Assembly: GCF_009720385.1 (NCBI RefSeq)
Contig: NZ_ML769301.1
Location: 62,001-126,000 of the forward strand
Direction of reading: 5' to 3'
From: Catellatospora vulcania
GTDB lineage: Bacteria > Actinomycetota > Actinomycetes > Mycobacteriales > Micromonosporaceae
Length of the DNA: 64,000 bases
Below are positions 16,757 through 25,348 of the stretch, piece after piece. The notes below the pieces were generated by a model. The model was not told where the DNA came from and searched no databases. It was given only the letters and a program-made list of their open reading frames with translations. Made by a program: the position numbers and the translations under genes. Position 1 is the stretch's first letter, and each line of letters opens with the position of its first letter.

Positions 16757-16900
16757 TCAACCGTTCCAATGATCGCCGGTAGTGCAGGTCGGCATCCTGA
16801 AGCCGGCCCAGCCGGAGGTGGGCGAGCCCGAGACTGCGTGGATGAAGCCCGCGGCGTAGTTGACATCCGGGCCCACCTTGACGGGGTCGGTCCCATATGG
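16757..16900 (-). pseudogene. C-terminal remnant of an unidentified protein
   Basis: Leftward, the frame reads YGTDPVKVGPDVNYAAGFI, then SGSPTSGWAGFRMPTCTTGD and ends HWNG, which looks like genuine protein rather than shadow. The 5' part overlaps the start region of the PPOX gene on the other strand and turns into noise, so the beginning is lost. I do not recognise the family. Confidence 0.35.
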
Positions 16901-16908
16901 TCGGCGGT

Positions 16909-17568
16909 ATGACGTCAGTGGATGCCGCCAGTGCCTTCGACTCACTGCTATCGGACGCCGTTCCTGACCGGGAGGCGCTGCGCCGGGTCTACGAACTCCC
17001 CGGCGACGCGGCCGTGCGCAAGCAGATGACCGAACTCACCGAGCAGACCCGGCGGCTGATCGGCTGCTCCTCGCTGGTCCTGGTCGCCAGCGTGGACGCC
17101 GAGGGCAACTGTGACGTCACGCCGCGCGGCGGCCCCGCCGGCTTCGTCGCCGTCCTGGACGCGCGGACGTTGGCGATACCGGACGCGACCGGCAACAAGC
17201 GCCTGGACACCATGCAGAACGTGGTCGCCACCGGGCGGGCCGGCCTGCTGTTCGTCATCCCGGGACGCACCACGACCCTCAGGGTCAACGGCCGGGCCTG
17301 CGTCTCCACCCGCCCTGAACTTCTGTCGCAGCTGACCGCCGTGGGCAAACCGCCGGCCAGCGCGCTGGTGCTGGGGATCGAGGAGGTCTACCCGCACTGC
17401 CCGAAGGCGCTGCTGCGCAGCGGGGTCTGGCAGCCGGAGCAGTGGCTGCCGGCGGACGCCCAGCCGACCTCAGCCGAGGTGACCCTGGCTCAGCTACGTA
17501 TGCCGGAGCTGACGATCGCCGACATCGAGCAGTCCGAGGCGGACTCGCTGAAGTACCGGTATGAGTGA
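16909..17568 (+). CDS. PPOX-type FMN-dependent flavoprotein (pyridoxamine-phosphate-oxidase-like)
   Basis: 219 residues from the ATG at 16909; a GTG four codons earlier is possible. The split-barrel flavin fold is indicated by LIGCSSLVLVASVDAEGNCD, TPRGGPAGFV, GNKRLDTMQNVV and AGLLFVIPGRTTTLRVNGRA, then KALLRSGVWQPEQW. The N-terminal extension ending in LTEQTRRLIG fits the MSMEG_1061-like subgroup. Probably uses FMN or F420 to reduce an unknown small molecule in the cytosol. It converges on the lipoprotein gene. Confidence 0.85.
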   Translation: MTSVDAASAFDSLLSDAVPDREALRRVYELPGDAAVRKQMTELTEQTRRLIGCSSLVLVASVDAEGNCDVTPRGGPAGFVAVLDARTLAIPDATGNKRLDTMQNVVATGRAGLLFVIPGRTTTLRVNGRACVSTRPELLSQLTAVGKPPASALVLGIEEVYPHCPKALLRSGVWQPEQWLPADAQPTSAEVTLAQLRMPELTIADIEQSEADSLKYRYE

Positions 17569-17648
17569 CGGGCCGCACGGCGACGGCGGTTCGCCGCGGT
17601 CTCCCGCGGGGACACGGTCCGGATCGTCGAAGCGCGCGCGGCGTCGTG

Positions 17649-18155
17649 TCACAGGAACGCTCTGCCCTGCGATTCGAAGAAGCAGAGCGGCGCCGACTCG
17701 CCGTACTTGGCCGTCATCTCGGTCTCGGCGCGGTCGGGGTCGATCGTGCCGACCTCGACGCACTCGCCGTCGTACCGCAGCTGGATGAGGTTCAGCTCGA
17801 GGCCTCGCGAGCGCCAGTACGCGTCGTCCGCCGTGACCGTCGTGCGCACCTGCGCCAGCTCGCCCGCCGAATGGGCCGCGTCGCGCAGCCGGACCTGCGC
17901 CGCCCACGGCTGTGCGGCCACAGCGGCATCGAACTCCGCGGAGCTCTTACGCCACACGATCACCCGGCCCGCCGGGACGTCAGTGAAGACCCCCGCGAAC
18001 ACGTCCGGAAAACGCTGCTTGCCGACGGCCGTCACCGCGTCGGCTATGCCGTCGAGCTGCTCCTGGCCCGCGGGAGGGCTCGACTCCCCGCAGGCGGCGA
18101 CCGAAAGCACGGCCGCTACCGCAAGTGCGGCTGCCGTGACCTGGTGGCGCTTCAT
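17649..18155 (-). CDS. Lipoprotein of unknown function, paired with the serine protease
   Basis: 168 residues. The signal sequence ends in a lipobox, LSVAAC, so the mature protein should be lipid-anchored from Cys22. The rest (FAGVFTDVPAGRVIVWRKSS, AYWRSRGLELNLIQLRYDGE) resembles the small alpha/beta domains sometimes linked to secreted proteases, perhaps an inhibitor or chaperone, but no family is firmly recognised. It starts 63 bp after the protease gene stop in the same direction, so they probably form an operon. Confidence 0.8.
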   Translation of the reverse strand: MKRHQVTAAALAVAAVLSVAACGESSPPAGQEQLDGIADAVTAVGKQRFPDVFAGVFTDVPAGRVIVWRKSSAEFDAAVAAQPWAAQVRLRDAAHSAGELAQVRTTVTADDAYWRSRGLELNLIQLRYDGECVEVGTIDPDRAETEMTAKYGESAPLCFFESQGRAFL

Positions 18156-18218
18156 GGGCCGAACTCCTTCATCCGGTGGAGGCCGGGCCGCCGGCGTTCG
18201 GCAGCCCGGCCGGTGTGG

Positions 18219-19451
18219 TCATCCGGTCACGATCGTCGCCCCTCGGCGGGACAGCTCCCCTGACACGTCGGTGAAGAGAAAGCGCTTGTAGCAGACGCGG
18301 CCGAACGACAGGTCGCCCGTGCAGGTGGCCGGGTAGTTCGTGAGGCCGGCGCTGATGACCCCCTTCGCGATGACCTTGCCGTTGTCCGGGGAGGGCAGGG
18401 AGAAGACGGGGCCGCCGCTGTCGCCCTCGCCGACCGCGTTGGCTCCGTCGGTCCTGTAAGCGCTGACGAACGGTCCGGTGGTGCCGACGTGGACGTCGAT
18501 GTTCAGCACCTGGATGCTGCAGCGGATGCCCGAGGCGGATCCCGACGTGCAGACCCAGTTCCCGTTGTTGGTGGGGGAAGCGCCCTGCACCAGCTTCCAG
18601 TTCGAGACGCTGTTCCAGGGACCGTCCCACACCCGGCCCTGAAGAGCGACGGAGCTGGAGATGACGGCTGTGTCGTACTCGTAGTCCGCGCCCTGTTCGT
18701 AGCCGATCAGGTCCTTGCCGCCGTCGTGGACGGCGGTGTTGACGCCCTTCATGCAGTGCTGGGCATAGAGCGAGAAGTACGAGGTTCCCTTCTTGATCGC
18801 GAAGGACGTCGTGCACAGCGGTTCGTTGTACGCCATGTCCCAGGTCCGGCCACCGGCCCAGTGAGGCGGTGAGTCGTTGTTGCGTGACACGAAGGCGCGG
18901 CCGTGGGTCTCCTCGCCGATGACCACGGTGACTTCCGGATCGCCGGCGAGCGACCGGACCCTGGCGTCACCGCTGCGGCCGGCCCGCGGGCGCACGAGCA
19001 CACCGCTCGCATCGGTCATCGACTCCACCTCCCCGAACTCCGGATTGCCGGTCAGACGCCGGACGCCGGCGGCGAGTTCCCGCTGGGTGTACTTCGCCGG
19101 CAGCACCTTCACGGGCACGGTCTGCCGCTCGGCGTCGATAACCGCCTGCACGGACTGCGGCACCGCGCCCTTCCAGAAGATCTTCAGGTGACGGTTCTCC
19201 GGTGCGGCGATCACCGTGCCCAGGCCGGAGTCGGGCAGTTTCGCCGCCTCCGTGGTGATCGCCAGCGCCGCGCTGTTCATCTGCTCCTGGACGGCGAACA
19301 GCTCACCCCAGGTCTTGAAACCGCCGGGCACGGGTTCGGTGATGACGGTGGGGCGGAGCACGTCGTCGGCAGTCGCGGGTGGCGCGATCGCCAGGAACGG
19401 CATGACGACGACCAGCGCCGTGAGCGCGAGTCTCGGCGTTTTCCTTCTCAA
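18219..19451 (-). CDS. Secreted S1-family serine protease with pro-region
   Basis: 410 residues from the TTG at 19451, which follows GGGGAG at good spacing; an ATG 14 codons earlier lacks one. Signal peptide to about residue 28. The pro-region (about 35-165) contains VPGGFKTW, GTVIAAPEN and LKIFWKGAVP, shared with the protease at 40480-41757. The protease domain has His232 (SLYAQHCM), Asp260 (YEYDTAVIS) and Ser345 (GEGDSGGPVF). Cys pairs (VCTSGSASGIRC, ATCTGDLSFGRVC) probably form disulfides. Expected to be an extracellular endopeptidase activated by removal of the pro-region. Confidence 0.9.
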   Translation of the reverse strand: MRRKTPRLALTALVVVMPFLAIAPPATADDVLRPTVITEPVPGGFKTWGELFAVQEQMNSAALAITTEAAKLPDSGLGTVIAAPENRHLKIFWKGAVPQSVQAVIDAERQTVPVKVLPAKYTQRELAAGVRRLTGNPEFGEVESMTDASGVLVRPRAGRSGDARVRSLAGDPEVTVVIGEETHGRAFVSRNNDSPPHWAGGRTWDMAYNEPLCTTSFAIKKGTSYFSLYAQHCMKGVNTAVHDGGKDLIGYEQGADYEYDTAVISSSVALQGRVWDGPWNSVSNWKLVQGASPTNNGNWVCTSGSASGIRCSIQVLNIDVHVGTTGPFVSAYRTDGANAVGEGDSGGPVFSLPSPDNGKVIAKGVISAGLTNYPATCTGDLSFGRVCYKRFLFTDVSGELSRRGATIVTG

Positions 19452-19885
19452 CAGTTCTCCCCGTGTCGAACGGCATGCCGCGGACCGCGTCACACCTGAT
19501 CTTGTCTAATGCGGACACAGGTTATCGAGATGCGTCGTATTCCGCTGCCCCCGTCACGGACCGGTCCAAGTGGATCGACGGGGAACCCTGTCTTTCGGCG
19601 TCACTGTCTGCGGCGAGCAGTGGCCGGATCGCCCTCATCCGTGGGCAGCGGACGGCGACCGGTGCGCTTCGGCGGCTCCGAGCTTGCCGACAGCGCCTGC
19701 GCCTGAGTCGCTTACCACGCGGCCCGTACTGGTCATTTTGCCGATTCCCGGGTGGGAGGTTTCTGCTGGAATCGACGCCTGCCGATCGAGTCTGATCCTT
19801 GGCCATCGGGAGCAGGCGCGTCTCGCGCATCCGACAGAACAGCGCCGGCACATTCGATCAGGCGCTTGCAGAAGGGATCTCCGAC
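19452..19885. other. Divergent intergenic region
   Basis: 434 bp between the leftward protease and the rightward hydrolase. Short open frames on both strands have no protein-like sequence. Promoters for both genes must lie here, but I could not place -35/-10 boxes with confidence. Confidence 0.4.
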
Positions 19886-21157
19886 ATGTCTCGCACCAGC
19901 CGCCGACTCCGAGCCCTCGGTGCGGTGTCCATCAGTCTCCTCGCCCTGGGCGCCGTCCTGGCTGTCATGCCTCCCGCCGCCTCCGCCGCCACCTCGATCT
20001 ACAGCGAGACCTTCACCAGCGGGCTGGGCGCCTTCACCACGTCCGGCTCCGTCACGAACAGTGCGGGCAGCGCCCGGCTGGCGGCATCATTGATCGCTGA
20101 CCCGTCCATGACGTCCGCGCCCATCCGCCTGATCGGATACAGCGGGGTGACGGTGTCGTACACGCGGGCGGCGTCCGGGCTCGACCTCGGCGAGAGCTTC
20201 ACCGTGGGTTACTCGGTGGACGGCGGCTCGTTCGCCACGCTGGAATCCGCCCGCACGGCCACCGGCGCGGTGTCGTTCAACCTGCCGGCCTCGGTCAACG
20301 GCCGCGACCTGCGGCTGCGGTTCTCGCTGGACGCCAGCAGCATCCTGGAGACGCTGACCGTCGACAACGTGCTCGTTCAGGGCGACCCTGTCGGCGGTCC
20401 GAGCCCAACCGGTTCACCGACCGGCTCACCTGGCGGCTCGTTGCCCCCGGTGAGCGACGTGACGAGGCCTGGACCGTACGCGGTGACCATCGACCAGACC
20501 GCCGGACCCGGCGACGACGGGTGGCTGGTGTACCCGACGAACGCCGGCCAGAACGGGGTGGATCACCCGGTCTTCGTCTGGGGCCCGGGTGCGGGGTCCG
20601 ACCCGGCCGCCTACGAGGACATGCTGCGCCAGTGGGCCTCGCACGGGTTTGTCGTCTACAGCGAGGTCTCCTCCAGCAGCGGCGACTACATGGTCGACGC
20701 CCTTGATTGGCTGGAGGACGAGAATGCCAGGTCGAGCAGCCCGCTGTACCAGGATCTCGATCTGTCCGAGGTGGCCTTCGGCGGGCATTCCCGAGGCTCG
20801 ATCGGGACATTCGACGTGGCGAGTGAGCCGCGGCTGAAGACCACGATCCACGTCGCCGGCGGCTCATTCGACGGCAACGGGCCGAGCAGTCTGCGCAACC
20901 CGGCCCTCTACATCGGCGGCGACGGCGACTTTGCCACCTCGAACGTCGAGCGCGACTACACCAACACCCGGGTGCCGGTGTGGTTCAACATCCTCGACAA
21001 CACCGACCACATCATGGCCACCCGCAACGCCCAGCACATCATCACCGCCTGGCTGCGGTGGCACCTGGCCGACGAGGAGTTCCGTCGCACGGAGAACTTC
21101 CTGAGGTCCGACTGCACCTTCTGCAACCTGGGCGAAGTCGCCTACAAGAACTGGTGA
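19886..21157 (+). CDS. Secreted alpha/beta hydrolase with N-terminal beta domain
   Basis: 423 residues from the ATG at 19886 (GAAGGG upstream). Signal peptide to about residue 35 (PPAASAATS). Residues 36-165 look like a beta-sandwich (YSETFTSGLGAFTTSGSVTN), followed by a Ser/Pro linker (GGPSPTGSPTGSPGG). The alpha/beta hydrolase domain has the nucleophile elbow FGGHSRGS and a late His in LDNTDHIMATRN; GWLVYPTNAGQNGVDHPVFV is the usual first strand. Similar to dienelactone-hydrolase/polyester-hydrolase-like exoenzymes; the substrate (ester, perhaps a polymer) is not certain. A late CTFCNLG motif suggests a disulfide. Confidence 0.85.
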   Translation: MSRTSRRLRALGAVSISLLALGAVLAVMPPAASAATSIYSETFTSGLGAFTTSGSVTNSAGSARLAASLIADPSMTSAPIRLIGYSGVTVSYTRAASGLDLGESFTVGYSVDGGSFATLESARTATGAVSFNLPASVNGRDLRLRFSLDASSILETLTVDNVLVQGDPVGGPSPTGSPTGSPGGSLPPVSDVTRPGPYAVTIDQTAGPGDDGWLVYPTNAGQNGVDHPVFVWGPGAGSDPAAYEDMLRQWASHGFVVYSEVSSSSGDYMVDALDWLEDENARSSSPLYQDLDLSEVAFGGHSRGSIGTFDVASEPRLKTTIHVAGGSFDGNGPSSLRNPALYIGGDGDFATSNVERDYTNTRVPVWFNILDNTDHIMATRNAQHIITAWLRWHLADEEFRRTENFLRSDCTFCNLGEVAYKNW

Positions 21158-21177
21158 CGGCGCGCTGACCGCACGAT

Positions 21178-21207
21178 GCCGCCCCGTCCTCACGGCGACG
21201 GGGCGGC
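21178..21207 (+). terminator. Perfect 11-bp hairpin terminator
   Basis: GCCGCCCCGTC at 21178-21188 pairs with 21197-21207 across an 8-base loop, 21 bp after the hydrolase stop. Confidence 0.75.
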
Positions 21208-21361
21208 CGCGGTGACGGCGGCGGCAGCGCAACGGTAAGATCATTCATCCGACCCTGCCTCGGACACCGTCCCTGAGCTGTGCGTTCACCAACCTGGAAG
21301 GCGTCGACCAGTTCATGCATGTTGTCGCACCCGAGTCGGTCCACACCAGGCAGGCCGCCCC

Positions 21362-22420
21362 GTGAACGGCTCGCCCGTCGTGTTGACCGAGATCACCGGC
21401 CGACTGGGCCGGATCACCCTCAACCGGCCGCGGGCCATCAACGCGCTGACCACCGAGATGGTCATGCTCATGCAGCGGACGCTCGACCTGTGGGCCACCG
21501 GCGACCAGGTCCGGACCGTGTTGATCACCGGGGCCGGCGACCGAGGGCTCTGCGCGGGAGGCGACATCCGCGCGATCCACGCCGACGCGGTGTCCGGCGG
21601 GAGCGCCTCCCTGGACTTCTGGGCCCGCGAATACCGGCTCGACGCCACTGTCGCTCGATACCGCAAACCCGTCGTGGCCTGGATGGACGGCCTGGTGATG
21701 GGAGGCGGCATCGGGATCTCGGCACACGCACGCGTGCGGATCGTCACCGAACGATCGCGGCTGGCGATGCCGGAGGTCGGCATCGGCTTCCACCCCGACG
21801 TGGGAGGCAGCTGGCTGCTGTCGCACGCACCCGGTCAGGTCGGCACACACCTCGCCCTGACGGGGACGTCCGTCGGGGCCGCTGACGCCGTCCACGCCGG
21901 GCTCGCCGACCACTTCGTGCCCGCCGAACGGCTGCCACAGCTGGTCAAGGCGCTGGCCGACGCCGACGCCGACGCCGACGGCGCCGTTGCCGCGCACGAA
22001 CTCGCACCGCCGGGCGGCGAACTGGCCGGCTGCCGGGAGTGGATCGACCGGTGCTACGCCGCCGACTCCGTACCCGAGATCGTCGACCGGCTGAGGTCCG
22101 ATCCGGCCCCGGGTGCACGCGCGGCCGCGGAGGTGATCGCCACCAGGTCGCCGACCGCGGTGACGGTCACCTTGCGGTCGCTGCGCGCCGCCGCGCGGCT
22201 GCCGTCACTGGAAGCCGCACTGGCGCAGGAGTACCGGCTGTCGGCGGCGATGCTGAGGTCGGCGGACTTCGCCGAAGGGGTACGCGCCCAGATCATCGAC
22301 AAGGATCGCAGCCCCCGGTGGCACCCGGCCGTCCTCGCCGACGTCGACGCCGACACCGTCGCCGGCTACTTCGCGCCTACCGCCGACGACCTCGACCTGA
22401 CCGCACCGGGACCAGGCTGA
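21362..22420 (+). CDS. Enoyl-CoA hydratase/isomerase family, 3-hydroxyisobutyryl-CoA hydrolase type
   Basis: 352 residues, the length of 3-hydroxyisobutyryl-CoA hydrolases rather than of simple crotonases (about 260). Crotonase motifs: ITLNRPRAINALTTEMV, the oxyanion loop GLCAGGDIRAIH, KPVVAWMDGLVMGGGIGIS and MPEVGIGFHPDVGGSW, where the Glu and Asp fit the hydrolase active site. The C-terminal helical part (SPTAVTVTLRSLRAA, EYRLSAAMLRSADFAEGVRA) is also characteristic. Likely a cytoplasmic step in valine catabolism, though no other valine genes are here. GTG start. Confidence 0.88.
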   Translation: MNGSPVVLTEITGRLGRITLNRPRAINALTTEMVMLMQRTLDLWATGDQVRTVLITGAGDRGLCAGGDIRAIHADAVSGGSASLDFWAREYRLDATVARYRKPVVAWMDGLVMGGGIGISAHARVRIVTERSRLAMPEVGIGFHPDVGGSWLLSHAPGQVGTHLALTGTSVGAADAVHAGLADHFVPAERLPQLVKALADADADADGAVAAHELAPPGGELAGCREWIDRCYAADSVPEIVDRLRSDPAPGARAAAEVIATRSPTAVTVTLRSLRAAARLPSLEAALAQEYRLSAAMLRSADFAEGVRAQIIDKDRSPRWHPAVLADVDADTVAGYFAPTADDLDLTAPGPG

Positions 22421-22500
22421 GCACCGGGTCGCGGCGTCGCCGACGAACCCGGTGCCGCGTGCGGAGACAGCCGCCCCGCGTGGCTACGCGGTGGCGGCTG
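22421..22500. terminator. Two consecutive hairpins between convergent genes
   Basis: GCACCGGGT at 22421-22429 pairs with 22447-22455, and CAGCCGCC at 22468-22475 pairs with 22493-22500 with further inner pairing. They probably terminate the hydrolase gene rightward and the phosphodiester glycosidase gene leftward. Confidence 0.65.
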
Positions 22501-22509
22501 TCCCGACCG

Positions 22510-24075
22510 TCAGGCGCGGGTGATCCGCACCGCGTCGGCGATCACGTAGCCGGTGCCGGACGTCCAGCGGCTGACCCCGACCACGTTGGCGTCGCCCGCG
22601 GCCAGGCGGAACACGCCGAGTGACACCCACCGGCCGCCGTTGACGCGCTGGTTGACCCGAACGGTCTGGTTGCCGCTGGTCGTGGACACGATGTACGGCG
22701 TCGCATCGTTGTAGCCGGCGTTGGCCGGATACCAGACGGACACCTCGTAGTCGGCGGTCTGCGGGATGCTCACCCGGTACCAGGCGGCGTCGCTGGCCAG
22801 CACGGGGTCGGCGAAACGGTAGTCGGGGCCGTACCGCTCGGTCGAGTAGGTGGAGGCGCCCCAGTTGGCCCCGGCGGTGAACCTGCCCGCGGTGCTGTTG
22901 TCGACTGTCGTGCTCCACGGCTGGGCCGTCGAGACGAACCCGATGCCGTTCGGGACCGGGCGCTGCGCGCCGTCCGAGGGCGTGTTGCGCACGGAGGTCG
23001 ACGTGGCCCCGGGCATGCGCGCCACCAGGGTGCTCGAACCGCCGCCGTCGAGATTTATCGCGTCGTCGGCGCCCAGCGACTTCATGTACGCGGCCAGTTC
23101 CACATAGGTCATGCCGACGCTCGCGGTCGAGCGGCCGTCGACGACCACCAGCCACATCTTGAGCCCGTCGGCGGAGAAGCCGACCGCGGTGCGCGGATTC
23201 TTCGGGTGCGAGACGGTGGTGGCCACGCCGTCCTTGACGAGCACGAGGTTGCCGCCGATCGCCACCTGCGCTGCCCCGTCGCCGCCCCGCGGCGCGTAGT
23301 TGACGGTGACGGCGGCGCCGACCGCGAGACCGGCGAGGGCGTCCGCGCCGGCGTTCACGCCGAGCACGACGACGGTCCCGTTGGCCACCTTGCCGCCCGG
23401 GGTGGTGCTGACCTTCGTCACCTTCCCGCCGGTCACCTCGATCTCGCGGGACCGGGTGGCGCCGTCGAGCACCTTGCTGCGCGGCTCGTCGCCCCAGAGC
23501 GGGTTGTAGACCCCGATGCCGTTGGCGGCGATGTTCGGTGAGTTGAGGTTCGTGGCAGTGAGCCGTGCGCCGCCGGGCAGGGTGACGGTCGCGTCGAGGA
23601 AGATCTCGGCCAGCCCGCCGCGGCCGGCCGCCCCGTTGGCGTAGAGCGCCGCGACGGTGTTCCAGCCCGTGGCCGGGCCGTGCAGGAGCGTGCCGCCGTC
23701 CAGGCCGATGCCGCGCGGTGCGCCGGTCTCACCGATGTCGAAGAAGTCGCCGTTGACGGCGGCGACCGCCCCGACCCGGTTGGCCTGGGTGGTCAACGCG
23801 GCGGTCGCGCCGACGGTGCCGGGGTTGAGGTATCGGGGTTTGAGCGTCGGCTCGGCCAGGTTGGCGGTCAGGATGTTGACCTGGTTGGGCCCGCTGATGG
23901 AGGTGCTGGTCAGCGTGAGGCCGGGCGCGAGGGAGGTGGTGGCCAGCGTGCCGACGTCGGCTACGACGGCGACCGTGGCGGGGGTGGGCACCGCGGTCGC
24001 GGCGGTGGGCAGCGCACCCGTGCCCGTGAGGGCGAGCAGGGCGGAAAGCAGGACAGCGAGGGCTGGTCGGCGCAT
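22510..24075 (-). CDS. Secreted phosphodiester glycosidase (NAGPA domain) with C-terminal golvesin-like module
   Basis: 521 residues. The ATG at 24075 has AGGAG five bases upstream; longer in-frame readings upstream lack a signal peptide at the start. Signal peptide to about residue 32. The NAGPA/DUF2233 domain spans about 60-390, with AAVNGDFFDIGETGAPRGIG and DDAINLDGGGSSTLVARMPG as signature segments. The last 130 residues (DNSTAGRFTAGANWGAS, ISIPQTADYEV-like, VIADAVRITRA) form a golvesin/Xly-type beta-sandwich that probably binds glycan. NAGPA enzymes cleave sugar-phosphodiester links, here perhaps in teichoic acids or wall glycopolymers. Exported. Confidence 0.88.
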   Translation of the reverse strand: MRRPALAVLLSALLALTGTGALPTAATAVPTPATVAVVADVGTLATTSLAPGLTLTSTSISGPNQVNILTANLAEPTLKPRYLNPGTVGATAALTTQANRVGAVAAVNGDFFDIGETGAPRGIGLDGGTLLHGPATGWNTVAALYANGAAGRGGLAEIFLDATVTLPGGARLTATNLNSPNIAANGIGVYNPLWGDEPRSKVLDGATRSREIEVTGGKVTKVSTTPGGKVANGTVVVLGVNAGADALAGLAVGAAVTVNYAPRGGDGAAQVAIGGNLVLVKDGVATTVSHPKNPRTAVGFSADGLKMWLVVVDGRSTASVGMTYVELAAYMKSLGADDAINLDGGGSSTLVARMPGATSTSVRNTPSDGAQRPVPNGIGFVSTAQPWSTTVDNSTAGRFTAGANWGASTYSTERYGPDYRFADPVLASDAAWYRVSIPQTADYEVSVWYPANAGYNDATPYIVSTTSGNQTVRVNQRVNGGRWVSLGVFRLAAGDANVVGVSRWTSGTGYVIADAVRITRA

Positions 24076-24279
24076 GACATCTCCTGGTCGGAGGGGGCGA
24101 GGTGGTGATGCGTCGCGTGTAGATAAGTGTCGCTTAGTTGCAGTTTCCTGACAAGAATCTTCGCCCCCCTGACATCGATGGACATCAGCGATGGGGATCG
24201 GGAGCCTGCGGAGGACGGGCCGCGCCGTGCGCGCCCACCACGGCTCCCGGTCGGCCGACCGGGGAGCCGGGCTCGGGCT

Positions 24280-24301
24280 GTTCGCTCTGCCCGTAGCGAA
24301 C
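24280..24301. promoter_or_regulatory. Perfect GTTCGCT...AGCGAAC dyad, candidate ClgR/PopR-type site
   Basis: GTTCGCT at 24280-24286 and AGCGAAC at 24295-24301 are exact inverted repeats separated by 8 bp. The GTTCGC half-site is that described for ClgR, although the published spacing is shorter. It sits just upstream of the predicted -35 of the regulator gene, the usual place for an activator. Confidence 0.6.
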
Positions 24302-24305
24302 TCGG

Positions 24306-24335
24306 CTGTCAGGTCATGGCTCGCCCGGTTATAAA
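24306..24335 (+). promoter_or_regulatory. Predicted promoter of the ClgR/PopR-like gene, probably leaderless
   Basis: CTGTCA at 24306-24311 and TATAAA at 24330-24335 are separated by 18 bp. The -10 box ends five bases before the ATG and no ribosome site is present, so transcription would begin at or beside the start codon. Confidence 0.55.
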
Positions 24336-24340
24336 GAACC

Positions 24341-24724
24341 ATGTTGAATCCGGCGGAGCGGGCTCGCGCCCAGGCGACTCCGCGTCGGGTGCTGTTGCGC
24401 TCGGCGCTGGGCGAATCACTGCGGCGCCTGCGCCTCGAACAGGGGCGAACGCTGGCCGAGGTCTCGCTGGCGGCGCGGATCTCGATGCCCTACCTGTCCG
24501 AGGTCGAGCGCGGCCTCAAGGAGGTCTCCTCCGAGGTGCTCGCGGCGTTGTGCGCGGCGCTGGGCATCGAGCTGGCAGAACTGCTCGTCTCCGTCGCCTT
24601 CCACATCTCGTCGGACAGCGGCACGCACGTGGTGATTCCCGCCCGGCGCGCAGAGGCGGGGCGGTTCGAGGTGGCGGCGCCGCCGAGCCGGCGACCCGGC
24701 GACGCCTACGCCCTGGCCGCCTAG
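24341..24724 (+). CDS. XRE-type regulator of the ClgR/PopR family
   Basis: 127 residues. The helix-turn-helix is [20 protein letters not shown] and [20 protein letters not shown], very close to ClgR and PopR, which control clp genes in actinobacteria. The chain ends DAYALAA; a C-terminal LAA/AA is the degron by which these regulators are destroyed by Clp protease. It converges with two clpP genes and shares the palindromic CTAG of its stop codon with theirs. Inferred loop: the regulator activates clp genes and is degraded by the product. Association with a second clpP pair would favour PopR over ClgR. Confidence 0.85.
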   Translation: MLNPAERARAQATPRRVLLRSALGESLRRLRLEQGRTLAEVSLAARISMPYLSEVERGLKEVSSEVLAALCAALGIELAELLVSVAFHISSDSGTHVVIPARRAEAGRFEVAAPPSRRPGDAYALAA

Positions 24725-25344
24725 TCCTTCGACGTCGTCTTCACGGTGCTGATGACCTGGTCGGCCAGGCCGTACGCGACGGCTTCACCGGCACTGAACG
24801 TCTTGTGCCGGTCCAGGTCGTGCCGGATCTTCGTCGCGGGGTGACCGGTGTGGCGGCTGAGGATGTCGTCCATCTCGGCGCGCACGCGGGCTACGTCGCG
24901 CGCCCGTATCGCCAGGTCGGGCAGCGTGCCCTGGGCCACGTCGAAGGAGCCCTCCTCGGTGGACGGCTGGTGCAGCACCACCTTGGCGTGCCGCAGCACC
25001 GCCCGCTTGCCGGCCGTGCCCGCCGCCAGCAGCACGGCCGCGGCCGAGGACGCCTGCCCCACGCACAGGGTGGACACATCCGGCCGGACGTACTGCATCG
25101 TGTCGTAGATCGCGGTCAGCGCGCTGTACGAGCCGCCCCGGGAGTTGATGTAGAAGAAGATGTCCAGGTCGGCGCTCTCGGACTGCAGGTGCAGCAGCTG
25201 CGCGATGATCACGTTGGCGACGTCGTCGGTGATCTCCGTGCCGAGGAAGACGATCCGCTCCGACAGCAGCCGCGAGTAGATGTCGAAGGCCCGCTCGCCG
25301 CGCGAGGTCCGCTCGACGACGGTGGGAATCGTGTACTGGCCCAT
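24721..25344 (-). CDS. clpP: ATP-dependent Clp protease proteolytic subunit (downstream copy)
   Basis: 207 residues. [20 protein letters not shown] and [17 protein letters not shown] are ClpP signatures, with nucleophile Ser100 and His125 (VVLHQPS). By eye, the position of the third catalytic residue (canonical ERD-R-F-L-S-A) reads DRHKTFSA, so a His (about 180) replaces Asp; nearby Asp176 or Asp178 could compensate, or the subunit may be weak. It starts four bases after the other clpP stops. Two unlike subunits probably form a mixed ClpP tetradecamer fed by ClpC or ClpX encoded elsewhere. Confidence 0.93.
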   Translation of the reverse strand: MGQYTIPTVVERTSRGERAFDIYSRLLSERIVFLGTEITDDVANVIIAQLLHLQSESADLDIFFYINSRGGSYSALTAIYDTMQYVRPDVSTLCVGQASSAAAVLLAAGTAGKRAVLRHAKVVLHQPSTEEGSFDVAQGTLPDLAIRARDVARVRAEMDDILSRHTGHPATKIRHDLDRHKTFSAGEAVAYGLADQVISTVKTTSKD

Positions 25345-25348
25345 GGCC

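Noticed and set aside
19522-19851. A minus-strand ORF in the 19452-19885 gap
   Set aside because: Arg/Pro-rich shadow sequence without a ribosome site or domain.
24241-24269. CGGCTCCCGGTCGG.. hairpin as a terminator
   Set aside because: It lies in a divergent promoter region with no gene ending there, so a terminator role is unlikely.
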